Assembly: GCA_047638695.1 (NCBI GenBank)
Contig: JBLINY010000005.1
Coordinates: 1 to 64,000 of the forward strand
DNA: 64,000 bases
Reading direction: 5' to 3'
Source of the DNA: JAHECQ01 sp047638695
Lineage (GTDB): Bacteria > Actinomycetota > Acidimicrobiia > Acidimicrobiales > SZUA-35
Below the pieces are notes generated by a model. The model was not told the DNA's origin and made no database searches. It worked only from the letters and a program-made list of their open reading frames with translations. The translations under genes were made by a program, and so were the position numbers. Shown here piece after piece: positions 1 through 7,610 of the stretch. Every line of letters begins with the position of its first letter. The stretch's first letter is position 1.

Positions 1-340
1 AGCGATGTAAGTGCCGTTACAGGATGTCTAGCTAGCGGCGTGGCCTGCCCGGATAACGATCGCGGCCACCCTTGGTTTTCTGCGGGCTTTAACGGTGGCG
101 GCCGAGGGCTCTGAGTTCGGCGCCAGTCTGCTGTGCACCGATCTTGCTGCGAGCCTGGTCGTGCTCGCGATTGGGAGTTAGCGATCGAGCGGCTCTGCGC
201 TCTTGCTCTGTCCCGACCCTGATCGGGAGAATGTGTTCTCAGTCATTCTTGGTTCTAACTTTGTCGCGCTAGGACCACGCTGTTCGGCGCGCAGAGTGAG
301 CTCCACTTACTCAGTTGCTCGCCAGACTGGAATCAGATCC
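1..340. other. Left edge, no gene recognised
   Basis: I see no convincing gene here. A plus-strand frame is open from about 32 to a TAG at 178-180, but its translation resembles no family I know. The stretch may be the 3' end of something broken by the island that follows. Confidence 0.3.
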
Positions 341-405
341 ATCCCTACTTTTATCCCTACTTTTCTTCGGAACAGGAACAGGGGTTTCGAGCGGTTTGTA
401 GCGGC
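341..405. repeat. Dispersed repeat R, copy 1
   Basis: This copy carries the doubled motif ATCCCTACTTTT/ATCCCTACTTTT followed by CTTCGGAAC and then TTTCGAGCGGTTTGTAGCG. Related sequence recurs at 15133-15180 and 22360-22415. Read on the minus strand, the doubled motif gives a Lys-Val-Gly-(Ile/Met)-Lys-Val-Gly-Met type peptide. This may be a relic of a gene end or of a mobile element, but its identity is unknown. Confidence 0.5.
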
Positions 406-483
406 CAACAGAATTCGATGTTTTCCCTGTTCAGAGGCTCTACAAGTCAACATCGGTGACGAGCGGTTTGGTCCAAATCAGAG

Positions 484-612
484 CTTCGACATCTTCGAAG
501 GCACCGACCAGATCCGTAGTGTCCAACAGCTCGTCATCAGCCGAGCCATCTCCGGCGTGCGGATCCAGTAAGTCGGCATTCTGGGGTTGTGTACTGCAGG
601 TCCCAGGGACAC
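484..612 (+). repeat. ACAD 3'-end repeat, copy 1
   Basis: Positions 484-571 translate to the C-terminal tail of an acyl-CoA dehydrogenase (FDIFEGTDQI, then QQLVISRAISGVRIQ and a TAA stop), with a three-residue insertion relative to the other copies. The rest of that enzyme is missing upstream. CCCAGGGACAC follows at 602-612 and matches the right end of copies 2 and 3. The downstream bases (GTCGGACGCGACGGCA) also resemble those after copy 3. It is a gene fragment acting as a repeat unit, not a functional gene. Confidence 0.75.
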
Positions 613-762
613 CTGCGTTGGTCGGACGCGACGGCACCGGGTGTTCGCTCGCATGCCGCAAGCCAGGCTGCCCACCTCTCCGTTGCCTGCGATACTCCAG
701 CGGTGCCGTTTACGGGTTGACGATCTGACTGGATCTCCGGGCGCATCGATGGGAGGGGAGCG

Positions 763-1647
763 ATGGTCAACGGTCGTCCAGCGGTCAGCATGATCGGACT
801 GGGAAGCATGGGGTCGGCACTTGCCACCGCAATCGCTTCTGGCGGCCACGATCTCACAGTGTCGAACCGGTCTGCAGAGAAGTGTCTTGCAGTTGCGGAG
901 CGTGGAGCGTCGGTCGTCGATTCGGTCGGTGATGCCGTTTCGAGGTCCGAGGTGATTGTGGTTTGTGTTCGCGGGTACGACGTTGCCGGTTCTCTTTTTC
1001 AGGCTCCCGGAGCAGCGCCTCTGCTCAGGGGCAAGACCGTGATCCAGTTGGGGAACGGCGTCCCGACCGAAGTGGCCGAAGCCGCCGCGTGGTTTGCGGA
1101 TCAAGGTGCGGCGTACCTCGACGGTTCGATCATGACGTTCCCGGACGCGGTCGGCTCGGCCGAGGGTCAGGTGTTGGTGTCAGGTGATCCGGCTGCGTTC
1201 CAGCGATGCGCTTCTGTCTTCGATGCAATCGGCGGTGACGTCCGGTTCCTTGGCTCTGATCCCACTGCTTCCGCAGTGATCAACACGAGCGGGCTTGCGT
1301 TCGTCTACGTGGCCGCACACGCGTTCGTCAGCGCAGCAGCCATGTGTGATGCATCCGGTGCCCCACTGGATCTGCTCGCCGATGTCGTCGGCACATTCAG
1401 TGCGCAGATGCCTGCCATGTTCGGTGAGTACGTGGAGATGATCGCCGCCGGAAGCTATTAGAGCACGAGCTTGCGGCTCGCGAGTGGGGCCGAGAACCTC
1501 CAGGCGATCACCGAGTTCGGACGAGCGAGTGGAGTCGATATAGGGCTGTTCGAGTCAGCGTTCCAGACGTTTCAAGACGCGACACGGGCCGGTCATGGGG
1601 TCAACCTCGCCGCGATCTTCGAGATCCTCAAACAGTCCCCGGGCTGA
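763..1647 (+). pseudogene. NAD(P)-binding 6PGDH/imine reductase-like dehydrogenase, amber-interrupted
   Basis: The reading frame encodes a 3-hydroxyisobutyrate dehydrogenase or imine reductase-type protein. A Rossmann motif GLGSMGSALA lies near residues 13-22, and an SIMTFPDAVG segment matches the family's catalytic loop region. A strong ribosome-binding site (GGGAGGGGAG) precedes the ATG. The frame is stopped by TAG at 1459-1461 (codon 233) and then continues in the same frame for 61 more codons to TGA at 1645-1647. That continuation reads as the expected helical C-terminal domain (for example AITEFGRASGVDIGLFESAF). One nonsense mutation therefore removes the C-terminal domain. The gene sits between ACAD repeat copies 1 and 2, upstream of vapBC. 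Confidence 0.8.
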
Positions 1648-1780
1648 GCCTGACAAACCTTCTCCCAGCGCAAGGCATCGATCGTGCGCACAGGCTGGAC
1701 CAGGTCCAGCACTTGTCCCTCGCTGTCCGAGGCTCCCTCCGATGGTGACAGGATTCCTTACGCGCCCGGGTTGGTAGGCG

Positions 1781-1796
1781 TATAGTTAGACGTATG
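1781..1796 (+). promoter_or_regulatory. Leaderless-type promoter of vapB1
   Basis: The -10-like hexamer TATAGT (1781-1786) ends 7 nt before the ATG at 1794. A transcript initiating at the normal distance would begin at or next to the start codon. No Shine-Dalgarno sequence is visible. CGTAT occurs twice around the hexamer and may serve as an operator. Confidence 0.5.
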
Positions 1797-2042
1797 CCAC
1801 GGCTTCAGGTCTATCTGCCCGACGAACTGCATGATGAGTTGAAGCGGCGCGGCCTTCCAGCATCAGAACTGTTGCAGATCGCGCTTCGGGCCGAGCTCGA
1901 GCGTCAAGACGCCCTCGATGAAACGGCCCGGTACCTCGAGGAACTGGCTGCTGAAGTCGGCGAACCAAGCCAACGCGTGCAGTCGAGCGCCGGTGCAATC
2001 GCACGGCGAATTCGCGAGCGGTCGCTCCAACAAGTCAGCTGA
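1794..2042 (+). CDS. VapB-type antitoxin
   Basis: This 82-residue protein begins MPRLQVYLPDELHDELKRRG, a ribbon-helix-helix DNA-binding N-terminus typical of antitoxins paired with PIN toxins. The C-terminal half is charged and would wrap the toxin. The next gene starts 3 bp after its stop, so the two are almost certainly cotranscribed. Antitoxins of this type neutralise VapC and repress their own promoter. A decayed paralogue of the 3' half lies at 7611-7842. Confidence 0.8.
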   Translation: MPRLQVYLPDELHDELKRRGLPASELLQIALRAELERQDALDETARYLEELAAEVGEPSQRVQSSAGAIARRIRERSLQQVS

Positions 2043-2044
2043 GC

Positions 2045-2425
2045 GTGCTCGTTCTCGACAGCGGGGGACTCTCGCGCTTGGCCGCCCGAACGAAGACGTC
2101 GCTTGCGATTATCCGGGCCCTGACATCCGATGGGCTGTGGCCGCCAATCGTGCCGACCGTGGTGCTCGTCGAGTCGCTTCACGGCAATTCCAGCCGGGAT
2201 GCGAACACCCACCGATTTCTCAAGACGTGCATCGTCGAGTCGACCGTCAGCGAGGCAGTTGCACGACGTGCCGCGGAACTGCGTCGACTCGCGAAGGTCG
2301 GTTCGGCTGTGGATGCGCTCGTCGTCGCGCTGGCGGAGCCGGGCGGCACGGTTCTGACCGGAGATCGAGCCGATATTGAGGCGCTCGCTGCGCACGCTGA
2401 TTATGTCTCCGTCGAGGTCATCTGA
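2045..2425 (+). CDS. VapC-type PIN-domain ribonuclease toxin
   Basis: This is a 126-residue PIN domain with a GTG start just after the antitoxin stop. Acidic metal-binding residues are in the expected order: D5 (LVLDSG), E43 (VLVESLHG), D90 (VDALVVALA) and D107 (LTGDRAD). PIN toxins of VapBC modules cleave specific tRNAs or rRNA when the labile antitoxin is lost; the target here cannot be inferred. The length is normal and no damage is seen. Fragments of a sister copy lie at 5865-5918 and 7611-7842. Confidence 0.85.
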   Translation: MLVLDSGGLSRLAARTKTSLAIIRALTSDGLWPPIVPTVVLVESLHGNSSRDANTHRFLKTCIVESTVSEAVARRAAELRRLAKVGSAVDALVVALAEPGGTVLTGDRADIEALAAHADYVSVEVI

Positions 2426-2444
2426 GTAGGCGACGGACTTTCGG

Positions 2445-2689
2445 GTGTCCCTAGAAACTGGTGACACGAGGCGTTAATCAAGGTCACGGCTTGGACCCCG
2501 AATGCGAAAATGCCCTGCTCAGCGGTACGGAACGTGACTGGCTGGACGGTCTGGGAGGATCTTCGACATCTTCGAAGGAACCGAACAAATCCAGCAGCTG
2601 GTGATGTCTCGAGCTGTCTCTGGCGTGCGCGTTCAGTAGGGCCACGGATAGTGGGTCAGGGCGTGTCGGGCTGATGAGCCCAGGGACAC
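2445..2689 (+). repeat. ACAD 3'-end element, copy 2, with terminal inverted repeats
   Basis: This element of about 245 bp runs from GTGTCCCTAG (2445-2454) to CCCAGGGACAC (2679-2689), an imperfect inverted repeat. It contains the acyl-CoA dehydrogenase tail at 2561-2639 (IFEGTEQIQQLVMSRAV, then SGVRVQ and TAG). Its left part shares a CAGCGGTACGGAACG block with copies 3 and 5. It fills most of the gap between the two vapBC modules, and I see no other gene in 2426-2763. Confidence 0.75.
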
Positions 2690-2742
2690 TTCTATCGGTC
2701 AAGCGCGACAGCTCACGCTGAACGCCATGGCCGTTTGATTCC

Positions 2743-2756
2743 TACCATGGTATGAT
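2743..2756 (+). promoter_or_regulatory. Promoter/operator of vapB2
   Basis: The perfect palindrome TACCATGGTA (2743-2752) overlaps the -10-like hexamer TATGAT (2751-2756). That hexamer lies 7 nt upstream of the ATG at 2764. The arrangement fits a leaderless transcript with autoregulation by the RHH antitoxin. Confidence 0.5.
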
Positions 2757-2763
2757 TACCCTC

Positions 2764-2982
2764 ATGGCTGTTCGGAAGTGGTCGGTGAGTGTCGAGGAGA
2801 ATCTGGCAGAGCGTGTGGAGGTCCGCGTCGGTGATCGTGGCCTCAGCGGCTTCGTCGCACGGGCCGTTGAGCACGAACTCGAGCGTGATCTGCTCGATGA
2901 CTACCTCACTGATCTCGATGCTGAATTCGGCTCAGTCCCTTCCGAAACGATCGACGAGTACGCCAACAAGTGGCCGTCCTAG
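2764..2982 (+). CDS. VapB-type antitoxin of second module
   Basis: This 72-residue protein begins MAVRKWSVSVEENLAERVEV and looks like a ribbon-helix-helix antitoxin with an acidic C-terminal tail. I chose the ATG at 2764 over one at 2752 because the upstream ATG lies inside the promoter palindrome, while 2764 sits at the leaderless distance. It overlaps the toxin gene by 13 bp, as expected for a cotranslated TA pair. It is not closely similar to vapB1. Confidence 0.75.
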   Translation: MAVRKWSVSVEENLAERVEVRVGDRGLSGFVARAVEHELERDLLDDYLTDLDAEFGSVPSETIDEYANKWPS

Positions 2983-3383
2983 TTCTCGACAGCGAGGCTT
3001 TGTCTGCACTTGCTCGGCCGCACGCTGATGAGCTTCGCCACCAGCGCGTCCGAGCGGCGATGCGGTCGGCTCACGCCCGCAATGCGCCGGTGCGAGTTCC
3101 GTCGGCGGTGTTGGTCGAGCTCTACCGCGGGAGCGGCTCCGACGAACCGATCGATGCGGTGTTGGCTCGGGGTTTTGTCCAGGTGGTTACGACCGGGGCC
3201 CGTATCGCACGGATTGCCGGGCACTTGTTGGCCCGGGTCGATGCCGGGAGTGAGATGGCGGTTGATGCTCTTGTTGTGGCGACGGCGGTGCGATTGGGCG
3301 GAGGAATGATCGTGACCCACGATCCAGAGGACCTGTCAGCGCTCGCCGCCAATAGTCCGAACGTTGCCATCGTTCGGGTCTGA
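2970..3383 (+). CDS. VapC-type PIN-domain toxin of second module
   Basis: This is a 137-residue PIN domain with a GTG start inside the antitoxin's last codons. Acidic residues are present at D7 (LVLDSE), E50 (AVLVELYRG), D99 (AVDALVVATA) and D118 (VTHDPED). It should be a sequence-specific RNase restrained by the preceding antitoxin. It is intact and is only distantly related to the first VapC in the array, so the two modules were probably acquired separately. Confidence 0.85.
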   Translation: MAVLVLDSEALSALARPHADELRHQRVRAAMRSAHARNAPVRVPSAVLVELYRGSGSDEPIDAVLARGFVQVVTTGARIARIAGHLLARVDAGSEMAVDALVVATAVRLGGGMIVTHDPEDLSALAANSPNVAIVRV

Positions 3384-3499
3384 GGATCGGGCTCGATTGT
3401 GCAGCAACACCTGCTGCGGTCACGCAACTGGCCTGGGTCTGCGCGGGTCCCGACTTCCTCAAGTCTGAAGTCGCGGTGTACTCCGGTGGACTGGCCAAT

Positions 3500-3750
3500 G
3501 TGTCCCTAGTTTTGTCCCTAGGAGCCGGTGGCACGAGCGTCATTCAGCGTCATGAGCTGGACACCGAAGGCGAGAACTCCCTGGTCAGCGGCACGGAACG
3601 ATGCTGGATAGATACCCGACAAGGACCTTGGACATCTTCGAAGGAACCGAGCAGATTCAGCAGTTGGTGATCTCGAGGGCGATCTCTGGTGTGCGGATTT
3701 AGTAAGTCGATTCGGTTCGACGTTCGCGCGTAAAAAGAACCCAGGGACGT
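3500..3750 (+). repeat. ACAD 3'-end element, copy 3, with terminal inverted repeats
   Basis: GTGTCCCTAG at 3500-3509, with a second GTCCCTAG at 3514-3521, and CCCAGGGACGT at 3740-3750 bound an element of about 250 bp. The acyl-CoA dehydrogenase tail lies at 3627-3702 (DIFEGTEQIQQLVISRAISG, then VRI and TAG). The block CTCCCTGGTCAGCGGCACGG (from 3577) is shared with copy 5. The flanking bases 3384-3499 and 3751-3835 hold nothing I recognise. Confidence 0.75.
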
Positions 3751-3835
3751 CCGGCTGGGTCGCACGCGACGGCAGCTTCCGATGTCGTGTGCGCAGGCGC
3801 CGTTTTTCGCCAACCAGACATGTGAGAGGTCTGGG

Positions 3836-4243
3836 TCAGCGGGCTGGCGGTGTTGACTTGAGGAGCTCGTTGAGTGCGACTGCGATCTCAGCGAGGTCGG
3901 GCTGATTCGCTGCAACGTTCATCACAAGTTCGTAGACAGCATCGTTTTGGGCTGCGACGACGCTGTGGCCGTTGAGTTCGAGGAACACGGCCGTTGCGAG
4001 CCAGCCGAGGCGTTTGTTGCCATCGATGAGAGCATGATTCCCCACGATGGATTGAAGGAGTGAGGCGGCTTTGGTCCAGATGTCGGGATACGCGTCGACA
4101 CCGAATGCGGTTGTTCGCGGCCGTGCCGCCGCCGACCCCAGCAAGCCGATATCTCGTATCGGCGCTGGGTCCCCGAGCAGGGCCGTGGCGAGCGCGATGA
4201 GGTCGTCGAGTTCGAGATACTCGACCTCGGGCTCTTTGGTCAT
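3836..4243 (-). CDS. doc: Doc-family (Fic-fold) toxin
   Basis: This 135-residue death-on-curing protein carries the signature NHALIDGNKR at residues 69-78, corresponding to the Doc/Fic HxFx(D/E)GNKR active-site loop (His70, Asp74, Asn76, Lys77, Arg78). Phage P1 Doc phosphorylates EF-Tu and halts translation. The start overlaps the antitoxin stop by 4 bp (ATGA), so translation is coupled. The domain is complete. It lies on the opposite strand to the neighbouring vapBC modules. Confidence 0.85.
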   Translation of the reverse strand: MTKEPEVEYLELDDLIALATALLGDPAPIRDIGLLGSAAARPRTTAFGVDAYPDIWTKAASLLQSIVGNHALIDGNKRLGWLATAVFLELNGHSVVAAQNDAVYELVMNVAANQPDLAEIAVALNELLKSTPPAR

Positions 4244-4443
4244 TCGCCCAGCCGCCGTAGAGCATCATCGTGGGTGCGAAGAATCTTCGCGGCAGCATCG
4301 GCGACTCGGTCGCGATGGTCGCTGCGGTTCACGAACTCCCGGACGGCTCGGCGGGCTGCCTCTTGGAGGGAGATCCCTTCCAGGTCAGCGCGCTCGCGGA
4401 GGGCCGCTTGTTCATCGTCGGTGAGTCGAAGGGTCATCGCCAT
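4240..4443 (-). CDS. RHH antitoxin partnered with Doc
   Basis: This 67-residue protein begins MAMTLRLTDDEQAALRERAD and has the ribbon-helix-helix pattern (a short beta strand, then two helices, EGISLQEAARRAVREFV). It is a CopG-like antitoxin rather than a classical Phd fold. A large inverted repeat abuts its start codon, consistent with autorepression. Partner choice is inferred from the ATGA overlap with doc. Confidence 0.75.
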   Translation of the reverse strand: MAMTLRLTDDEQAALRERADLEGISLQEAARRAVREFVNRSDHRDRVADAAAKILRTHDDALRRLGE

Positions 4444-4476
4444 CTAACAATGGTATCACTTTGATACTATTGTTAG
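4444..4476 (-). promoter_or_regulatory. Operator and leaderless promoter of the RHH-doc module
   Basis: The arms CTAACAATGGTATCA (4444-4458) and TGATACTATTGTTAG (4462-4476) are inverted repeats with one mismatch and a 3-bp spacer. On the minus strand, TACCAT lies 6 nt before the ATG at 4443, so the inner arm contains the -10 element and touches the start codon. Antitoxin binding here would block the promoter directly. Confidence 0.7.
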
Positions 4477-4521
4477 CGGCTTGGCTTGCTTTCGTGTTCA
4501 CAATGACGCGGTCGGGCGGAC

Positions 4522-4632
4522 CTTCGACACCTTCGAAGGAACCGAGCAGATCCAGGAACTGGTGACCTCAAGAGCTATTTCGGGTGTCCGGATTCAGTCG
4601 GCGACACGCTGGGTGTTGCTTGCCCCAGGGAA
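4522..4632 (+). repeat. ACAD 3'-end repeat, copy 4
   Basis: Bases 4522-4597 encode TFEGTEQIQELVTSRAISG then VRIQ, with the terminal stop lost. CCCAGGGAA at 4624-4632 is the decayed right end; no left GTCCCTAG is visible. The repeat follows the Doc module's operator. The rest of the gap (4633-4866) shows no gene. Confidence 0.7.
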
Positions 4633-4866
4633 CCCCAGTGACGTCTCAGTGGTCCGTAGTGGCGGTCGCGTTGGCCGTGTCTGCCGGCTCGTCGCTCCCG
4701 CTGTCGGCCCATTTGTGGCGATCCGCTCGCACAACGGAGTGTTGAAAAGGGCCAGCACCGATCGGGTGGCGAATCAGTCAGCCGCCGTGTGTCAGTCTTT
4801 GCAGCGATGCAGCCACCGCTCCTCGGCCATGAACGCCTGATCTCTGCTCTAGAGGCGAGCTGAACG

Positions 4867-5862
4867 ATGAGTGATGCTCCACACTCCGTCGGGCCGATGG
4901 TCCCCGGCCGCCAGCGCTCGCCCCTGGCCGCCATTGTTCGGCGTATCGCCTCAGCTATTGGTCTCATTGTGTTCATCGCGATTGTCGTGCGGGTTGGTCG
5001 AGACGGCTACACCGACGTCACAGGCGATCCGATCTCGCTGTTGGATGCTCTCTACTACGCGTCGGTCACCGTCACCACCACCGGCTACGGCGACATCACC
5101 GCTGTCACCGAGGGCACCCGTCTGGCCACACTCGTGTTCATCACACCGGCCAGGATTGTGTTTCTGATCCTCCTTGTCGGCACCACGGTCGAGGTACTGA
5201 CCGACCAGACCCGACATATCTTGCGCACCGACCGATGGAGGAAACGCGTGAACAATCACATCGTCATTTGCGGATTCGGAGCAACCGGTCGGAGCGCAGC
5301 AGCCGATCTCCGGTCCAGAGGTCGTGATGCAGACTCGATCGTCGTGGTCGACATCGATCCGACCGCTATTGACCATGCAAACAGCCTTGGGTATGTCGGT
5401 ATCGCCGGCGACGCTACGACCACAGCCGTTCTCCACGACGCCATGATCGAACGGGCGGAGGGTGTGATCGTCGCCCCGAATCGCGATGACACCGCCGTGC
5501 TCATCACCCTCACCGCCCGCGAACTCAACCCCACGGCCACGATCGTCGCAGGCGGCCGAGAGCAGGAGAATCTTCACCTTCTTCAACAGGGTGGGGCCGA
5601 TCAGGTGATCGACGCCACGGCCGCCGTCGGGCGGCTGCTCGGTCTCGCGATGGAAGCGCCGGGGGCGGTTCGAGCTTTCGACGACATGATCGACGCTGGC
5701 AGCGGTCTCGAACTGGTGGAGTGCGGACCCGAAGACTTTGACAACGGTGGGACACTGGTGGCGATAGAGCGCGACGGGAAGCGTCTTCCACCGAAGCAGG
5801 TATCGCGCGACCAGATACGGCCCGGCGATCGGTTGGTGATCGTGCGCGAGTCGCAGAACTGA
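4867..5862 (+). CDS. Two-TM potassium channel with RCK (TrkA-N/TrkA-C) domains
   Basis: In this 331-residue protein, a first hydrophobic helix lies at about residues 27-43. A pore loop follows with the selectivity filter TTGYGD at 71-76, then a second helix at about 85-110. A cytoplasmic TrkA-N domain starts near residue 131 with the nucleotide-binding motif GFGATG (136-141) and an Asp-containing second strand (VVVDIDP). A TrkA-C-like domain ends the protein. This is the MthK/Kch-type architecture for ligand-gated K+ flux. It is complete, and it is the only non-toxin cassette in the array apart from the dehydrogenase. Confidence 0.9.
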   Translation: MSDAPHSVGPMVPGRQRSPLAAIVRRIASAIGLIVFIAIVVRVGRDGYTDVTGDPISLLDALYYASVTVTTTGYGDITAVTEGTRLATLVFITPARIVFLILLVGTTVEVLTDQTRHILRTDRWRKRVNNHIVICGFGATGRSAAADLRSRGRDADSIVVVDIDPTAIDHANSLGYVGIAGDATTTAVLHDAMIERAEGVIVAPNRDDTAVLITLTARELNPTATIVAGGREQENLHLLQQGGADQVIDATAAVGRLLGLAMEAPGAVRAFDDMIDAGSGLELVECGPEDFDNGGTLVAIERDGKRLPPKQVSRDQIRPGDRLVIVRESQN

Positions 5863-5864
5863 GC

Positions 5865-5918
5865 CTCACCGGAAATCGGGCCGACATCGAGGCGCCCGCT
5901 GCGAACGCTAATCATGTT
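5865..5918 (+). pseudogene. vapC 3' fragment
   Basis: Immediately after the channel's stop, 54 bp align without gaps to vapC1 bases 2354-2407, with 44 identical by my hand count. The shared part covers the LTGDRADIEALAAHADYV coding segment. The rest of that vapC copy is absent here, while a 5' fragment of a vapBC copy occurs at 7611-7842. It is therefore a remnant of another TA module. Confidence 0.7.
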
Positions 5919-5925
5919 GCAGTCC

Positions 5926-6030
5926 CTCCCTGGTCAACGACACGGAACGTCCCTAGCTGGACTGTTGGAGAGGATCTTCGACATCTTCGAGGGCACGGAG
6001 CAGACCCAGCAGCTGGTGATCAGCCGAGCC
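5926..6030 (+). repeat. ACAD 3'-end repeat, copy 5
   Basis: The left block CTCCCTGGTCAACGACACGG matches copy 3 at nearly every base. GTCCCTAG occurs at 5949-5956. Bases 5976-6030 encode IFEGTEQTQQLVISRAE, after which the match stops before the usual SGVRIQ end. This is the most truncated copy and lies between the vapC fragment and the RelA/SpoT gene. Confidence 0.65.
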
Positions 6031-6164
6031 GAGCAAGTCCGACCTGATTGGTAGAAGTCGATGAGCGGCGACCGATGACCGTCCCAAGGTGTGTAGTTTC
6101 TCGCTTCTTCCAAAGGCCTGGCGTTCAGTGTGAGTCGACCCGACATGCAAGCTGCCGTGGCAGG

Positions 6165-7610
6165 ATGGGCGTCATCGTGACCGCACCTTCGGATGGCAAC
6201 GTGATCGGCTACGCCGCGTTCGGCATCTGGTACGACACCTACCGGGCGGCGGTCCTGGAGCCGGCGCTGGACGCGGCCTCGATATCACTCGAGAGCGCTC
6301 TTGTGGAGCTGCTCAGCGATCGAGACCGCACGCGAATACGCAGCGCCAGTGGTCGGGTGAAATCGAAGAGTCGTACGTGGCGCAAGATAAATCAGCCCCG
6401 GTACGAGGGCCGGATCTCAACCTTGGACGACATCCCGGGCGTCGTCGATGACCTGGTCGGTCTGAGGGTGACATGCATCAACGTGCGTGATATCGACATG
6501 GTTCAGACCGCGCTCGATGCCCTGCCTCGAATGCCGGGAGACGGCCTGTGGCTCGATCCGACATCGGAACGCGACTACGTCTCTGAACCCAAAGAGTCGG
6601 GGTATCGAGGTTGGCACGTGAACCTTGGCATAACAGTCGACGACATCGCGGTCCTGTGCGAGCTTCAGGTTCGCACGCTGCTGCAAGACAGTTGGGGTGA
6701 GCTGACGCACATAGACACCTACAGCAAAGACGGAGAGCTGCCTCCTCTCGTCGACGTGCTCAGCACAAGAATGGCTGACCTGCTTTCAATCCTCGACGAC
6801 ATCGCCGAGGACCTGCGTACCGAACTTGACCGCATTGATCAAGAGATCGTCTCGGAGCCCGACGACCGAGTTCTGATCGCAGAGAATGACTTGGCTGGTC
6901 AGGCCGCGGACGCTGCGGCGTTGCTGCGGAATCGCTGGAAAGCCCTTGATCGCCCGACTGATCTTGCGGCGCTGGCTTGGGCGCTTCAACGCGAGTTCGG
7001 GGCCGAGGTGAGTGACGACTGGTTTGGTCACGGCAGTTTCAAGCGGTTCTTGCGCCACGCAGTTCCGGATGGCGAGATCAGTACCGGCCGCCAGGCGTAT
7101 CTTCTGCCCATCGTGGCGGGCGAACCGCGGAAGGAGGGCGATGAGTCTCAGACTGACAGCGACAACGGTCCCGAGGGTGAAGGGATCGACGGCGCCACAG
7201 CTCCGGGTGCCGCTCGTCAACTGAGGCGTATCGAGCCGGAGTTTCCGCTGCTGGAATCTGTTGAGTGGCCGATCCTGTTCGAGCACCTGGCAGAGTCATG
7301 GCGACGGGCCAAGCCGGCCAACTCCGAGGCGACAACCATCAACCGCCTTACCCGCTCGGCGAGAGACATGTCTCTCTCCGCGGGCTCGCAGTTCTCGCGT
7401 CGCAATTTGGAATATGTGGTGAAGGCGCTCCTGGCATCGGAAGAGACCTGGTGGAACGGCGCTGGGCCGGTCCCCGCTGACTCGGTTCTCGCTCGGACCT
7501 TTGCTGACCAAACCATCCAGCGGATGCTTGAACTTCGGATCCTCGACGACGCGTCATCGAAGGCCGCAAACCGGCTCAGGCGTTGGATTATCGGAGCAGA
7601 CCCGGGATGA
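6165..7610 (+). CDS. RelA/SpoT-domain (alarmone synthetase-like) protein with long C-terminal extension
   Basis: From the ATG at 6165 this is 481 residues; GTG at 6177 is an alternative, and the frame is open further upstream through the repeat. The synthetase-type motifs are DLVGLRV (96-102), DYVSEPKESGYRGWH (137-151) and ELQVRT..QDSWGELTH (166-182), matching the RelA_SpoT nucleotidyltransferase fold. There is no HD hydrolase domain and no TGS or ACT domain. About 280 residues follow that I cannot assign; they are helical and include an acidic stretch. Known products of the family are (p)ppGpp, or in toxic small alarmone synthetases ppApp or pyrophosphorylated tRNA. A toxin role is suggested only by the neighbourhood. 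Confidence 0.75.
   Translation: MGVIVTAPSDGNVIGYAAFGIWYDTYRAAVLEPALDAASISLESALVELLSDRDRTRIRSASGRVKSKSRTWRKINQPRYEGRISTLDDIPGVVDDLVGLRVTCINVRDIDMVQTALDALPRMPGDGLWLDPTSERDYVSEPKESGYRGWHVNLGITVDDIAVLCELQVRTLLQDSWGELTHIDTYSKDGELPPLVDVLSTRMADLLSILDDIAEDLRTELDRIDQEIVSEPDDRVLIAENDLAGQAADAAALLRNRWKALDRPTDLAALAWALQREFGAEVSDDWFGHGSFKRFLRHAVPDGEISTGRQAYLLPIVAGEPRKEGDESQTDSDNGPEGEGIDGATAPGAARQLRRIEPEFPLLESVEWPILFEHLAESWRRAKPANSEATTINRLTRSARDMSLSAGSQFSRRNLEYVVKALLASEETWWNGAGPVPADSVLARTFADQTIQRMLELRILDDASSKAANRLRRWIIGADPG

Noticed and set aside
484..6030. Integron-type attC sites
   Set aside because: The repeats are coding fragments of one protein and lack the folded R/L box layout of attC; no integron integrase is seen.
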